Source: Thuidium tamariscinum
Lineage: Eukaryota > Streptophyta > Bryopsida > Hypnales > Thuidiaceae
Length of the DNA stretch: 64,000 bases
NCBI GenBank assembly: GCA_947034885.2
Contig: OX344758.2
Location: 24,021,067-24,085,066 of the forward strand
Direction of reading: 5' to 3'
Positions 21,931-34,272 of this stretch are shown here, one piece after another. Below the pieces are notes generated by a model. That model made no database searches. It was given only the letters and a program-made list of their open reading frames with translations, and had not been told where the DNA came from. Numbering within the stretch: position 1 is the stretch's first letter; every line of letters starts with the position of its first letter. The position numbers and the translations under genes are program-made.

Positions 21931-22857
21931 TTAACCCCTAGAGGTTTTTGACTATGTTTTCACCAAAAATGCTCCCAAACTGCCTTTCTAATACAAGTAC
22001 CAAATTTTTTTTCAAACATTTTTGGACGCATGTGACCAAAGGATCTTGTAGTATTCTGGTTTGGAAAGATGTGGAAAAAATTTCAGAAATTTTCACCATG
22101 TCGATTGCAAGATATTAGCATTTGAATTGACAATAATCCTTTTTTTAACCCTGTGAAAAAATAGGCAGCTGCACTTCACAAGCTCATATTTGTATGAAAA
22201 AATGTCTGAAATGGTGGTGCATCTTTGGATTCATTCTTCAAATCAAGTTGGCTATATGCTTGAAAATTTTTAGATCATTTGGAATAGTGAAACATATAGG
22301 AAAAAATTAGTAAGTCAAAAGAAGTAGAGAATCATTCAAAATACTAAATTGTTTAGAATTTATTTATAGAATTGAAAAATGTCGATCCCAATGGTTGTAA
22401 TGTTGTAATAAACAATATACACCAAGTGTTTTATTTTTCTTCAAAAATATTGAAAATTGAGTAAAATAATGGACTTCAAAGTTTATTTTAGGGTAGAGAT
22501 TCCATAAGTGCCCGCAAACTAAAATTCCTCATAACTTTTGACTCATTGATCAAAATAGAGTGATTCAAAGCTTTCAATGTACCTATAAATCTAGAGAACG
22601 GATATCACATTTTTATTTCTTCAAAAAGAGATTTTTTTTAGCTGCCCGAGCTGCCCAATCTCGTAAAGAAACTACATATTATACAATAACTTTTTAACCA
22701 TTACGTCAAAAGTTATGAAAATTGTTTTGCCTTGAAGCTACTCCTTGACTACATGTTGTATGAAAAATTCACAGAAAAAAATGAAAATTACACTCGTGGT
22801 GAGCTACCTAAAAAATCTATAATTCCAAAAAATATGCTTTGGGACTTTAGAGGTTAA
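21931..22857 (+). mobile_element. TTAA-type MITE, 930-bp subfamily, diverged copy
   Basis: It starts TTAACCCCTAGAGG and ends GGGACTTTAGAGGTTAA, total 927 bp against 931 in the two young copies. The interior can be followed at low identity: CTCCCAAACTGCC near the start, GCCCGAGCTGCC before the end, and a central CCCAATGGTTGTAATGTTGT matching CCCAATGGTGAGATTGTTCT. It is non-coding. Confidence 0.7.
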
Positions 22858-23058
22858 GGACTCATAAATCTACTTTTTAAAGTATAGGGCTATTGAACTT
22901 GCAATGAATGAAGATTTTTACTTTAAAATTTGGAGATGACATATATGAATAAGTTAATTAAAGGTTCCTACAATTGAATTTGTTAAAGAAGCAATATTAA
23001 TGGAGATTTTAACATTGCTTTGAGTTCAAGAAGTATGAAAGAGTTTGGTCCTAAAAAC

Positions 23059-23183
23059 ATAAGAGGTTTTTTCAAGGGGACAAGAGACTATTTCAGCCTT
23101 GTTTTCCAATTTGTGAACCAACCATTGCTGGTCAGATTAAAAAAGAAATTTAATTAATTTTTTTAAATAATAAAAAAATAGAA

Positions 23184-23247
<64 letters not shown>

Positions 23248-23376
23248 TATTATTATCTGATGTGGCAGTCTCTCCGCCACATCAGATCACATTAGATCAA
23301 CTGCTGGAACAATTTTCAATAAGTTCCCATAGTCTGGGAACTCATAGTCTTCCAACAAGGCTAGAAAACCTCTTAT
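23059..23376 (-). mobile_element. TA-flanked ~300-bp MITE, copy 2 (inverted)
   Basis: The ends are TAAGAGGTTTTTTC on the left and GAAAACCTCTTA on the right. The right part contains GATGTGGCAGTCTCTCCGCC and GGGAACTCATAGTCTTCCAAC, landmarks shared in inverse orientation with 40879-41173. It carries an expanded dinucleotide repeat in its AT-rich middle. Confidence 0.7.
23188..23245. repeat. Compound microsatellite (TA)n(GA)n
   Basis: About 13 TA units are followed directly by about 15 GA units, inside the AT-rich core of the MITE. It is likely polymorphic. Confidence 0.95.
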
Positions 23377-23909
23377 GCACCAATCTTTTAAAGGTAAAAG
23401 AAGGAATAAGTAGTCATTACAAACAACACTATTGGAAGTTTTGTAAGGTATGTCCTTCTAAAAATGACATTCTCCTAATTGTAACACCCATCTACACCTA
23501 AACTTGAAATCTTGAAAAATAGTAGATATTGAGGTATCACAATTAGGACAATGTCACTTTTAGAAGCACAAACATTCCTCAAGTGATAATCCATAAACTT
23601 GGGACTTGATCATGAATGAAAAACATAAGCATGTTCTTGTTCATGTTGTGAAACACGTAATGCAAAATAAGATGAAATCACTAGAACTATAAAAAGAACT
23701 TGCGTTTTAGGTGTTGTTTCCAAAAACGTATTCTATATGTTTTTGGAGACATTACACATTAAGCAGTGAACAACTACAAGAGTGTGAATTTAATGTGATG
23801 CTCCAAAAAATGTAAGTAGATAAAATGAAGAACAAGTGGATGTCACCATAGACAAACATGTTCTTAGTGATGTTTAGAAAAACAAGCTCAAGTTTTTTCG
23901 TGACATCTT
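23377..23909. other. AT-rich non-coding sequence
   Basis: No gene or repeat recognised. Confidence 0.35.
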
Positions 23910-24270
23910 AAAAACTATAGATTACCACATTAGCAAGAAGATCCTTTTGATAGTGAATAAGTTAGTAAAAATCACTATGGCCCATAGTGAAATGCTGACC
24001 ATATGTCAAAAATTTAGGAAAAGGGTAGCCAGGTGGGTAGCTTTGCAAAAAGAGGAAAATGTATGAATGTATAGCATGGATGAAAAGAAATGGTCTTCAT
24101 ACAAGTGGAGGAAGATCTATAAATAATTCATATGAAATATGCAAAGTAACAAGTGTATTCAATGTAAAATATATGAAACAACATGATGTAGATGTTTGAA
24201 ACAACATCAACTTGTACAATGGTCAAGTTGTCATGTTCTAGTTATTCCATATCTTTTGTCTAACTATGAA
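23910..24270 (+). pseudogene. Degenerate WRKY-domain relic (group III-like)
   Basis: One frame from 24100 to 24267 reads YKWRKIYK, then F-I, N, two residues near a first Cys, seven residues, Cys, KQ-QLVQ, and VIPYLLSNY. This follows the WRKY layout: WRKYGQK-I-G/N, Cys-X7-Cys as in group III, then about 23 residues to the position of the final His-X-Cys, which has become Ser-Asn-Tyr. Three stop codons interrupt the frame, one exactly where the usual Gly precedes the second Cys (TGA for GGA). Upstream (about 23910-24065) the same strand has an uninterrupted basic, helical stretch (KFRKRVARWVALQKEEN). The intact proteins are plant transcription factors binding W-box DNA; this copy is dead. WRKY-like zinc fingers also occur in some transposases, so a transposon origin is possible. 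Confidence 0.4.
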
Positions 24271-24290
24271 AAAATAATGGATATAAATGT

Positions 24291-25992
24291 GACCTCTCTA
24301 CCCTTATTCTACTAACTTTCAATGAAATAATTCCTTCATTTTGCCATCAAAAATTCTCTTGATGATAGGGAGTAAGTTTTCTTCAAATCTTGTTGAGTTC
24401 AACAACTTTTCTTGTTCATTTTTTTTCTTTCTTTATTTTTTATCTTGCCTTATTGGTAGGGTATGCTTTGGACACTTTATTTACAACTTTGGAGTAAAGT
24501 GTACACAACCGGGTTCTTAGTGTTTCAATGGTGAATTTCTAATGGGTGGGTAACAATGTGTAATCCAATTATGCCTTGCAAGCAACGTATATTGTTTTGT
24601 TCTCAATTGTGCCACTTATAATTGCTTATTCAAAATAAACCACATATTTTGTACTTTGCAGCCGATTTTGATAATAACAAAACTAATGTCCGATAATTGT
24701 TAGTCAAGCAAAAAAGTGAAATAGCCTAAGTTGTAGAGTTTATATTTTCCTTTTGAAAATGATAAAGAGTTTCAAATTTGACTTGATTCACTAATGGATA
24801 ATAGTGGATAAAGTTTGATTCTAAAACTAAGCTCTAAAACTTCATCCATCAATTACAAATGATAAGCTATTGAAATTGAATTCAGATTTTTTGATTATTT
24901 TCTATTTTTGATCTTATTTCTAAATTTTAAGTTTGATTCAGTTTGGTCAATTTTGGTTGACTTTCATCCAATGTTAACCTACTTTTGTTGAAAACTTCAT
25001 TCTACTCTGACTAATTCTTGTAATATTTGTTTAATGTTAAAGTTTAAATTAGTTTTGAAATTCTAAGAATATTTCCTCCAAGATTATACCCTTAGTCTAC
25101 TCCCTATACATCTTTTTGACCTACTTACCAAATTCTTAATTGTTCTTATTATTTTGGATAAATTTGAGTTTTCACTTTTATCTATTAGGATTAAATGGGT
25201 TAATCTTTCAAAGTTTTACTTCAATTTATTAAAAAGGTAAATATTTACTATTTTTATCCTTCCAAATAAATTTTATTTATTGATGAATTTGACTGTTGAC
25301 GGGTTCATCAAAATTCTTTTGTAATTTCTTTTCACCTTTGAATGTCAAAATTACTTTTATTTTTTATCTTAGATTCTAAAAATTCCTTAAATATTCTTAA
25401 AAGATTTTTTTATTTTTTTATTTTTTTGTCTAAGGATAAATTTTGTTAAATTTCTTAAATTGTTTTGGTAAAAAATCTTTAAACTACTATGATAATTTTC
25501 TAACTCTTTTTAAATTCAATACTTGATTTTCTAAATTTCTAGGGAATAATTCTAATTCTAACTTTAAATTCAAATGTTAAATTCTATTCTAATCTTTTTG
25601 GTGAAAATCCAATAAAAGCGATCAATTATTGACCTCTTCATTGATGCCATCTTCATTGAATAAAGCCACCAAATTGTCCACTTACAAAATTGGAGGAGTT
25701 CCAAGCTTCTTCTTTCAATTTTTATTCATTATGTTTTTTTTAAATGTTTTCTTTTTTCTGTTCAGATATTTTGTTAGGATAAAATCCTATCAAATCCAAT
25801 GCTAAATTCTTGGCTAATTTGTTCAGAATAAAAGAAAACCATAACAAAGCTTGTTTGACTTCTACAACTACTAATTAATTCTCCAATCTTTCTAAAGGTC
25901 AACTAAATATTCTTTTTTTTCTTCTTTTTTTCCTTGTCTTATAAGCAAAATCCAACCTTCTTCTAATATATTCATTAATGGATGGTGCACTT
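24291..25992. repeat. AT-rich repeat debris, LTR-like
   Basis: Non-coding. It contains the inverse of a motif found at about 52395 and 53909 (AAATTTTGATGAAC followed by a palindromic GTTAAC-like core and TCAAAATTT), and phrases such as AAAACTTCATCC shared with 60.9-61.5 kb. It is therefore a member of an old dispersed family, probably non-coding parts of LTR elements. No gene was recognised. Confidence 0.35.
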
Positions 25993-27075
25993 GCAGGGTG
26001 AATGCAAGAAACACTTAAAGCCTTTTGTCACACCCTAGTTTTTTACTTTTCTTTTGGCCATAACTTTTGTGTTTTAGCTCCAAATGACTCAAAATTTATA
26101 GGATAGCTACTAATAGTTCTTATGTATCTGTAATGAATTTTGGAGATTTTTCAAAAATAATTTATTATTTTTAAATAGCCCCGAAAATTTCTCACAGTAC
26201 TCAATTTAGGGGGTTTTAGCATCATTTATCTCCAAAAAAACGAATTTTGACCTCAAATTTGGAGAGGATGGTCTCTTAGTAGACTTATACCTACTATCCA
26301 AAGGAATTCTAAAAATACTTATTTTTAAGTGTTGTAGAAGTCTACAAAGAGAGCTTCATTCTGCATTTTTTTCCAGAGGTACAAAACACTATTTTGATGA
26401 GTTTTTTAGTCAAATCTTGTCACCAAAAAGTTTTTTCAAGTTTTGTATTTTTATATATTTTTTACAAATTAAAACGTCACAAGTTGTATTTTCTTCACCG
26501 GGATTCTATGAGAATTCTATATCCAAAGTTCCGGTGAAGAAAATACAACTTGTGACATTTTAATTTGTAAAAAATAGTATATATATATATATATTTTAAA
26601 ATACATAAAAATACAGAATTTGGAAAAACTTTTTGGTAATGAGATTTGACCAAAAAACTCATCAAAATAATGTTTTATACCTTTGGAAAAAAATGCAAAA
26701 TGAAGCTCTCTTTGTGGACTTTTACAACACATAAAAATAAATATTTTTAGAATTTCTTTGGCCAGTAGCTATAAGTCTATTAAGAGACCATCCTCTCCAA
26801 ATTTTAGATCAAAATTCATTTTTTTGGAGATACGAGGTGCTAAAAACCTTTAAATCAAGTACTATGAGAAATTTTTGGGGCTATTTAAAAATAATAAATT
26901 ATTCTTGAAAAATCTCCAAAATTCATTTTAGATACATAATAGCTATAAATAACTCCCATATAAATTTTGAGTCATTTGGAACTAAAACAAAAAAGTTATG
27001 GCTAAAAGAAAAATCAAAAACTAGGGTGTGACAAAACACAACAAATAGTACAAGTGTTTCTTGCATTTACCCTGC
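25993..27075. mobile_element. Foldback element, 1.08-kb near-perfect palindrome
   Basis: The left arm (from GCAGGGTGAATGCAAG at 25993) is mirrored through the whole length to CTTGCATTTACCCTGC at 27060-27075. The centre near 26515 pairs CTTCACCGG with CCGGTGAAG. The arms are ~500 bases each and the loop is very short. Both arms contain GTCACACCCTAG or its inverse. The termini begin CAGGG after one base, reminiscent of hAT ends, but no clean 8-bp duplication was found. Relatives are at 29766-30500 and 56472-58347. Confidence 0.85.
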
Positions 27076-27860
27076 AACTTAAAATTCTTTCTTCTCTACC
27101 AACTACTAAGTGCTAATTTATTAACTTAGGCTCTTCATTTGTATTTATTCTACATTTGATTTGATGTTCTGATTTGTTAGAGACAAAGCATACAACTTAT
27201 ATATGATTTTTCATTCAAATTTTAAGGCAATATGACCTAAACACCCCTATATCACAAACACTCTAGTATGTTTAATCTAATAACCTTCTATTGAATTAAT
27301 TTTTTGAAATTTCAATTCAATCAATATGTTGAAGTTTCACTCACTTAAATTATTGAGAAACCACTCACTCAATTTGTAAATTGAAAATAAAACATCTTCT
27401 TTTAATTTGATTTGTTTGGAAAATAATTTCATCCCACTTTCTAGTTCTTTATGGAAAATGGTATCTTACTCTGGTTGAAAATTAGATTTCTTCCTTCACT
27501 TTGGCAATTTAGAAAATAAAACTTCTCTCCACACTCTTGCAATTTGGAAGAAATAAAGTACTTCCTTTACACTAACACTTTAAACACCAATTTTTATTTC
27601 ACTTGGATGTTTTAAAATCAATTAAAACTCAATATTAAGGCCCTACATGTGGCCTGTGGATATCATCCCAGAATTTGATTTGCTACCACTAGAAGTATGT
27701 ATGTGAATTTAAGGTCAATCAAGATGTCACGTCAACTATAAGACCTACCAATCACTATTGGCTTGTCCTCTTGTGAGTATTGTTGAAATGTTGGCCCTTT
27801 TGTTGTAATTGCCATTCAAATTGTCGCTATTAGCTTTAAATAGTATATTAGTCTTTTAAC
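27076..27860. other. AT-rich non-coding sequence
   Basis: No gene or repeat recognised. Confidence 0.35.
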
Positions 27861-29300
27861 CTTGGTTGTTGCCAATTTTTGGCTCTTAAATCTTAACTTT
27901 TGGAATTTAATCAAACACCTTGGATCTCCTTTTGGTGATCCTTCAACCCAAAACAAGATAAAAAAAATTCTAACTAGGAGTGAAGCTTTGTCATCTAAGG
28001 GATTTAGGCTTGAATTTCTAAATAGTAAATACTCTTTGAAGGAATTTTTTTAGCATGCAATGAAGAAAGAACACATAAGGTGATAGCTTCATTATATTAG
28101 AAGGGTTTATCTCAAATTCCGGAACAATTTTGCAAAAATTATATTACACATAGGACATCAAGAGTCTTGGATCCAATCCAAGATCTCTCTAAATGAAAAA
28201 AAAAAATACTTTAGAACCACGTATTCCTATGTCAAGGCTTTAGGGGGATTTTTGCAAACCAATGGTAGGAAATCTCATACAAGAAGCTCAGTGGAATATT
28301 TGTTAGTAAATAAAATGCTTAAAAAACTACAAGACATGTAAATTGTTAGCAACAAGACTTGAAGGGTTTTTTCTCCAAGAGACAGGAAATCCCACACAAA
28401 ATGCTTGCATGTGAAGGTTAGTATACAAAATGGACTTAAAACACTACAAAATACTTCAATGTTAGTATATAATGACTTCAAAATGCAATGGTTAGTACGT
28501 AAGTGTTTCAAAGGGACCTTCAAATCCTTTGAAATAGGCTCAAAAAACACAAGAGAATTCAACAAAGATCAAGGTGCCAAGCTCCAAATGCAATTTAAAA
28601 CAAGTTTTTGGCAAAATCACTGGATTCCAACAACATGGCCATGTTTTGGCCAATGCTTTATGAAATGAAAAAGGGGTGCAAAGTGAATAGAAGGGAGGCC
28701 TTTTATATATTTTTAAGGCCTCCTCCCCCCTAAAATTACCTAAGAAACTACCTACAAAAATGAAAATTAACATCCAAAAATCTATTGTACTATTGTGACC
28801 ATTCTAACTTTTGGAGATTTTTCCAAATGCCAAAGGACTACACCATTGTCTTTAGAAGGCTCAAATTAGCTTAGAAGACCCCAAACCCCTACTTCTAGGC
28901 CTACAAGCAATAACTAGCAATTTGTAAACCAATGAAAAATGTAGAAAATCCAACTATTGGAATTTACCTTTTCTTAAGAATTTGACTAGCCAAGGTTGTT
29001 GTTAATGTCTAAAAAAGTAAGAAAAGACTCTAAATTGACTCAAATTGGACACCATATGCTCCTCAAACACCAATCAGTTTGCAAAAAAATTGTGATTCTG
29101 TTGAAAGTTGTTATTGCTACCAAATCTAGTACTTGTTAGTATTGCAATGTCTTGAAATTTAGTAGGACACTCATTTATGCTAAAATTCACTTTCCTAATT
29201 TTTAGTGGGATTTTTTGGTGATAGTAAAATTTTCAATGAATTTACAAATGCCAATAAAAGTAGTTGACTTCCTATGAAGCCATCTTCTACAATTTAGAAA
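27861..29300 (+). repeat. Long dispersed repeat, LTR-like, copy a
   Basis: About 28140-28960 is similar, in inverse orientation, to about 49960-50680. Shared landmarks in the same order are a GGATCCAATCC word, TTGTTAGCAACAAGACTTG, a GAGGCC..TATATA..GGCCTCC segment resembling a core promoter between inverted GC words, and CATTGTCTTTAGAAG. Related sequence is at 63160-63760. The promoter-like segment and length suggest LTR fragments of an old retroelement. It is broken and non-coding; the family is not established. Confidence 0.45.
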
Positions 29301-29414
29301 ATTATGAAACTTTGTGGGCAACTTTTAGAAAGCTTTAAAGGCCCAAGTGCAAAGTTTCATATGGGAATTGCACTTCCTAAGTAAGGTATTAAATTAACAC
29401 CTATTAGATTAATT

Positions 29415-29703
29415 CATTAGGAGGGATTTGAGGGCTCTGGGAGCTTGTGAGTTCCCACAGCCCGAAATCGCGAAAACAGCCGCGGGAACGCAGTTCTACA
29501 GGAATCTGACGTAGTCGAGCGACTGCCACGTCATCGACATTTTTTTTCGACTTTTTTTTTGGGACCTTTTTTCATATTTCAGGACCCCCATTTTTTTATT
29601 TTTTTTATTTTTTTTAAATGCTGACCAACGGCCAGCCGTTCCCAGACCTCTTTCGGGAACAGTCCCGAAACGGCCCTTTGCAGCCCTCAAATCCCTCCTA
29701 ATG
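29415..29703 (+). mobile_element. TA-flanked ~300-bp MITE, copy 3
   Basis: Near-perfect inverted ends: CATTAGGAGGGATTTGAGGGC and the inverse of it at 29683-29703. Family landmarks are GTGAGTTCCCACAGCC, GACTGCCACGTCATCG, TTTTTTCATATTTCAGGACCCC and GGGAACAGTCCCGAAACGGC. It is the best preserved copy of the family in the window. Confidence 0.85.
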
Positions 29704-29765
29704 CTTGTGGAGAAGAAACATTTTTGTATAAAAGAATCTTGATAATTTGATTGCGCCATTGTGTT

Positions 29766-30500
29766 CCTGGGTGATTGCAAGAATGACTTTACGATTTTGT
29801 CTCAAAATGGCTTGAGTATTGCAATACTGTGACTTTTGGAATAATTTTTTTTTAATGAAATAAAATATGGATATTCTTAAGAACACTCTAAATAGTATGT
29901 GGTTGAAAGTTCTAACTTAGAAAAATTTATCTCTAAAAGTTATGTTCTCTCAAAGAGTGATGAAAAATACAAGAAAATAGGTAGTTTGGAATTTTATTTT
30001 TTTAAATAGTAAAAAAATTCAAAAAAACCCCCAAAAAAACCCCTGTTTTTTCTAACTTAAAGTTTCTTCTTCTTGCCAATTTCCATCTTCAAAAAAATTA
30101 TTTTGTGTTCTCTACAAGTGTACCTTGGTAGTGCACTTTGAGCACATGTGGAAGGTGAATACTTTACTATTTTTAGAAAATCTCTTTACAAACTTGTGTA
30201 ACTATAGTAGAAGTCCTTGTATCCCAATTTTCACCTTAAAATTTGAAATTTAGGGTTGGAAATAGTACTAAAGCCCCTCAAAATGGCCAAGGTAGACATC
30301 CAATTGGGGTCAGTTTAAAAATAGTAAACTAATTTCTAAAAATTTCTAAAAATTACCAAATGTCAAAAACTTTAGTGTGTACCTCTGTTCCAAATTTCAC
30401 AGCAAACAAAGACACAATGCAAAAGTTACGAGAAAAAAACCACCTATCCAAAGCCTAGGGGACAACAAATAGGACAAGTCACTATTGCAATCACCCTCCT
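29766..30500. mobile_element. Foldback-family element, diverged (735 bp)
   Basis: The left end CCTGGGTGATTGCAAGAATG and right end (inverse) CTAGGAGGGTGATTGCAATA correspond to the termini of the 25993-27075 element. The right-hand 50 bases also contain the inverse of CTTGTCCTATTTGTTGT, matching its right arm. The inner arms have diverged, so it is no longer a strong palindrome. Confidence 0.6.
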
Positions 30501-31785
30501 AGTGTGTTTTTAAGCTTAAAACACCTTTCTTCAACCTATGATTACAAATTCTCTGTATTCATGTAATTTACCTACATAGTATAAGAAAATGTCTTTTTCC
30601 AAATTCTTGCGAATGGGTTGATAACCTCCATAAGGTTACTTCAACTAAGTTTCTAGGACCTAGGGAGACAATTTCCACTTTGACTTACAAACTCCTATCA
30701 ATTAATTGTCTAATAATTCCACTAGGAGGCTTTATCCTTTTTTGACATATATTAGGTATTATGGTTGTCAAGCCTAATTCTCACAAAACTCCTATTTGAC
30801 CTAAATAATACCTAATTTGAACATTGGAATATGGAAATAGAAATACTTCATGTACTTCCTAGGCTTTTAGGACTAATATACCACATTCGCAATGATTTCT
30901 ACGAAATACAATGTAAACACACTTTTACTATCATTTTCACTTAGAATACTTATAGAGTTGAGCTAAAAGCAAAAAAAAGAAAATTTTGAGGCTTAGGTGA
31001 CAACTATGGGATCACATATGCTAATGTGCACTAATTGATGTTTCAAAAATGTCTAATTTGTTGTCTCAAAGAGCAGCACCAGAATTTTCAAATGACACAA
31101 GAATGTGCTTAGAAGGCATGCCATGTTAGTATAATTTGAAGATCCACATTGTAAAATTAAAAGGTCTATGTTAAGTTTTTCCTAAATCCATACAATAGTC
31201 TTGGTAAAGATAGTGTTGGATGAAAAAATGTCACACATGGTATTGTCCAACGAAAAAAAGTTTATGTATAACTTAACACCCTTCTACATGTAGCTCTTTG
31301 CAAAGCTTGAAAGACCACTTTCTATTAGACATTTTATAAAAATAAGTTGAAATTGGGCACGTTTTTGAGATTCTAGGTCATTTTTTTTGTAAGTGATGAT
31401 GAATTTAAGGTGACATCAAAGTTAACTCTACTCTTGCAAAAGAAAATGCAAACTCATGTTTTTTCACATGTTTAAAAAAATGTGGATTTCTCATAGTATA
31501 GTGTGTCCTAAGCTTCTACTACAACCAAAACAAAAGTAAAATTTATTTTCTAATTTTTTAGAACAAAAAATAACTCAAAAATCCATAACTTTCTCACCAT
31601 AAGTTGGAATGCTACAAACAAATAATGTACACCCTTCTTCATCGAGAGCTTTCTAATGGTATCAAGCACATGATTGAGGAATGCATAGGCCAAAAAATGT
31701 CAATGTAACAAACAAACAAAACAAACAAACAACATGTCTTAAGGTATAGATTAGAGAGGTGAATTCTATGTGCTCATCTAAAAAT
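30501..31785. other. AT-rich non-coding sequence
   Basis: No gene was seen. The part from about 31560 to 31740 is an inverse relative of sequence near 41.84-42.0 kb, ending in an AAACAAACAAACAA simple repeat (31704-31733). Confidence 0.4.
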
Positions 31786-32025
31786 CATGGTTGCTAGTAT
31801 ATGACCATAGAAGTGTGAGCTTGTGAGCCTCAAAGATAATGCACCTATAGTATAGGTGCTTATACTACAGAAACCTTTTATGATAAGCGTATATTTATAC
31901 TATAGGTACCTATATTATAGATATTTTTTTATTATAAACACCTTCAAAGGTGGTAGTATATCTACTTATATACATATTAGAAGCTCACATGCTCACATGT
32001 TCATGTTCACACACTAGCATCGTTG
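31786..32025. mobile_element. Mutator-like MITE, copy 2 (240 bp)
   Basis: A close relative of 260-497 along its whole length. Perfect 10-base target duplications ATCTAAAAAT lie at 31776-31785 and 32026-32035. The ends are CATGGTTGCTAG and, reversed, CAACGATGCTAG. It is the youngest-looking member of its family. Confidence 0.9.
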
Positions 32026-32708
32026 ATCTAAAAATTAATGATATTTAACAAAAGGAAGGCTCTACATGGACCACTAAAAAGTGGTATTAAATGTCATGGC
32101 CATGTAAGTGTTTGAGATGCTTTCAATTTAATTTAAAAACATTGAGGTAGTTGTTTTATGTACAATGGATGAGAGAATTTTTTATTTAGGAAATAAGTGC
32201 AGCTGTTCATCTTCAAAATTTTGAGTAAAAAGGGAGATCTTCTACAATACTTTGACTTCTAATGAGACAATGAGTGCATTTGGACTTTCTTAAACCATTA
32301 ATTCCTATAGTATCAAAATGAATGTTTTTCGTAGTCACAAGTTAGTCCTTTGAAAGTTAACTCTCTGAAGATGGGCTAGTCTCCATGAAAATCACTACCC
32401 TAGTCTATAAGAAAAAATCAATACATTTTTTGGAAGTCAAACTAATGTAGTAGGAACAACCTCCTTTTTCTGCACAGAAATCTAGAGATGAACAATTGTA
32501 CTTCTATCTTCCATGGTTGGAGTCTCTATCATCTGTCAGAGCATGGTGGTCTCCAACTCTACATTGTTGATCTAAGGTTAACATTATAAAATTTCAACAA
32601 ATGCTAATTGAATGGTGTTCTATTCATGGACCGTCCACCTCACTAGTTACACATGTTGCACTTGCCGTGGGCTTGACCAAAACTAGCACCAGCATCCAAT
32701 ATCATTTA
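32026..32708. other. AT-rich non-coding sequence
   Basis: No gene recognised. The composition begins to rise towards the second genic island. Confidence 0.35.
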
Positions 32709-33121
32709 GAGCACTTCCAATGCGTCTTTGCAAACAACATGGGAACGGTGCAAATGGGTATTTTGACGTCGCTTTGCCAAAAACTGCTTCCCAATGCAGC
32801 CGCTACTGCCAAATGCATTTCCCAGGGCTTTGTATATAAGAGCCCCTGCTCTACATATTTGGGCAATTTGTCGAGTGTGGAATACAACTCTGTGAGTAGA
32901 TTCTCTGACAATGATGACACGTGGTGGTGGTTCCAAGGTTCGAAGATGCAAAGATTCTTCAGGAAGATAAAAAAAAGAGTTTGCCATCTCCAATTTGTTG
33001 TCGCGTTGGGGCATTGGAAGCTGAAAATGAACTTGGCCTGGTCCCTGCTATGGCAAGTCGGCAACAAACCCGGGCCTTACAATTTCCTGTGTTGTTTTTA
33101 GGATAAGCATTGGAGGTGCTC
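32709..33121. mobile_element. Harbinger-like MITE (413 bp, TTA duplication)
   Basis: Inverted ends GAGCACTTCCAATGC and GCATTGGAGGTGCTC are each flanked by TTA (32706-32708 and 33122-33124), the three-base duplication typical of PIF/Harbinger elements. GAGCA-CTCCAA termini recur in plant MITEs. The interior is GC-balanced and non-coding. A 166-codon open frame crosses it but has no ATG-supported homology. Confidence 0.75.
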
Positions 33122-33124
33122 TTA

Positions 33125-34272
33125 GCTTGTTAGTTTCCAAACCTGTTCCGTCCTTCCGAGTCCAAAAACAAAAAAATGTAGCCAACGAAGCAAACCAAGC
33201 CCCCTTGGCCCTTGCTAAATGATCCTGCCACCACCTGGCCCCTCCAGCTCTTGGACGTCCTGGGGCTCGATGGAAACTGGCCCTCACGTAATAATTAACT
33301 TACTGTAGCTGGAACGAGAAGCAAGCCAGACACGTCGGCACGAGCAAGGAGAGCGCAACTGAACTGAAGGCCCCGGACGAACTGAAGGCACGCGGTAGGC
33401 AGACCATGGAATGTCGGGCAGAGGGAACGGGCCGGTGGCCAACTTTTCTTGCGCTGCCCACACCTGAAGGCCCAAAGCCGACCGGCTGGGCTGAGCTGAA
33501 GGAGCCTCGCTGTCCGGGCAATCCGCCGTGGCCCGCTGGCTGGCAGGCTGGCGCCCGTGGCGGGCTCCGCGTCCGTCGAGACTGAGTTCACGCAGGCAGT
33601 TGCCTTCGGTCGCTTTTACTTTAGGAGACGCACTGAGTCATGCGGCTGCATCGGGAGCTTTCAGTTTGCTAATTATAGCTGCTTAAAGTTTCAGTTACCA
33701 CCGCGGGCGGACTGGACTGCTGAGTGGGCGTTGAAGGTGCTCTCCTTCGCAACGCCCGCTTCCAACTACTAAAATACGCCGAGCGGTAACCAGTCTCGGC
33801 TACCTCGGTGAGTGTTGTCTTTTCGGCAGTGACCAGTTGCGACGAAGCTGCGGCATCCCGCTCCTGCTGTATTGTAGATGATGATGAGCTGATGATGAGC
33901 TGATGATGGCGACAACGATGAGGAAGGATTCTTTGCCACCGTCCTTTTAACTCTGAAGCGCGTGGCGTTCAATTCCGAGCCAGAACCATTGACATCCGGG
34001 TGGTGCCACGACCCTTCTAACTCCGCTAGCTGCTGCGTCGCTTGCGTTGCTCCATCTCCGTACTTAGAATCTATATTTCGCCATCCTTTCCTGAGGTGCC
34101 TCCAGGTTGTTAGATAGACCCAGGACGAAAATATATTTGCAAGAGCACAGACTTCTCTCAAACTGCTTCTGTAGATCTCGCTCGCTCGCTCGCTCTCTCG
34201 GACGAGACGCTGGTTTGACTTGACTCTTTCGCTGATTGGTTGCGACTGGGATTGCTGTGGGCGTGGTGCGCC
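33125..34272 (+). promoter_or_regulatory. Promoter and 5' leader of the aspartic protease gene
   Basis: Unique GC-balanced sequence. A TATA-like AAATATATTTG at 34128-34138 lies about 140 bases before the start codon. A (CTCG)n run and CT-rich tract at 34176-34200 would fall in the leader. A GATGATGAGCT tandem near 33880-33905 is a short microsatellite. No gene was found in this stretch. Confidence 0.5.

Noticed and set aside
23188-23245. (TA)n(GA)n as a regulatory GAGA element
   Set aside because: It lies inside the AT core of a MITE, far from any intact gene; simple repeat expansion explains it.
32601-33101. 166-codon open frame, with open frames on the opposite strand
   Set aside because: It overlaps the TTA-flanked MITE (32709-33121), crosses its terminal repeat and resembles no protein.
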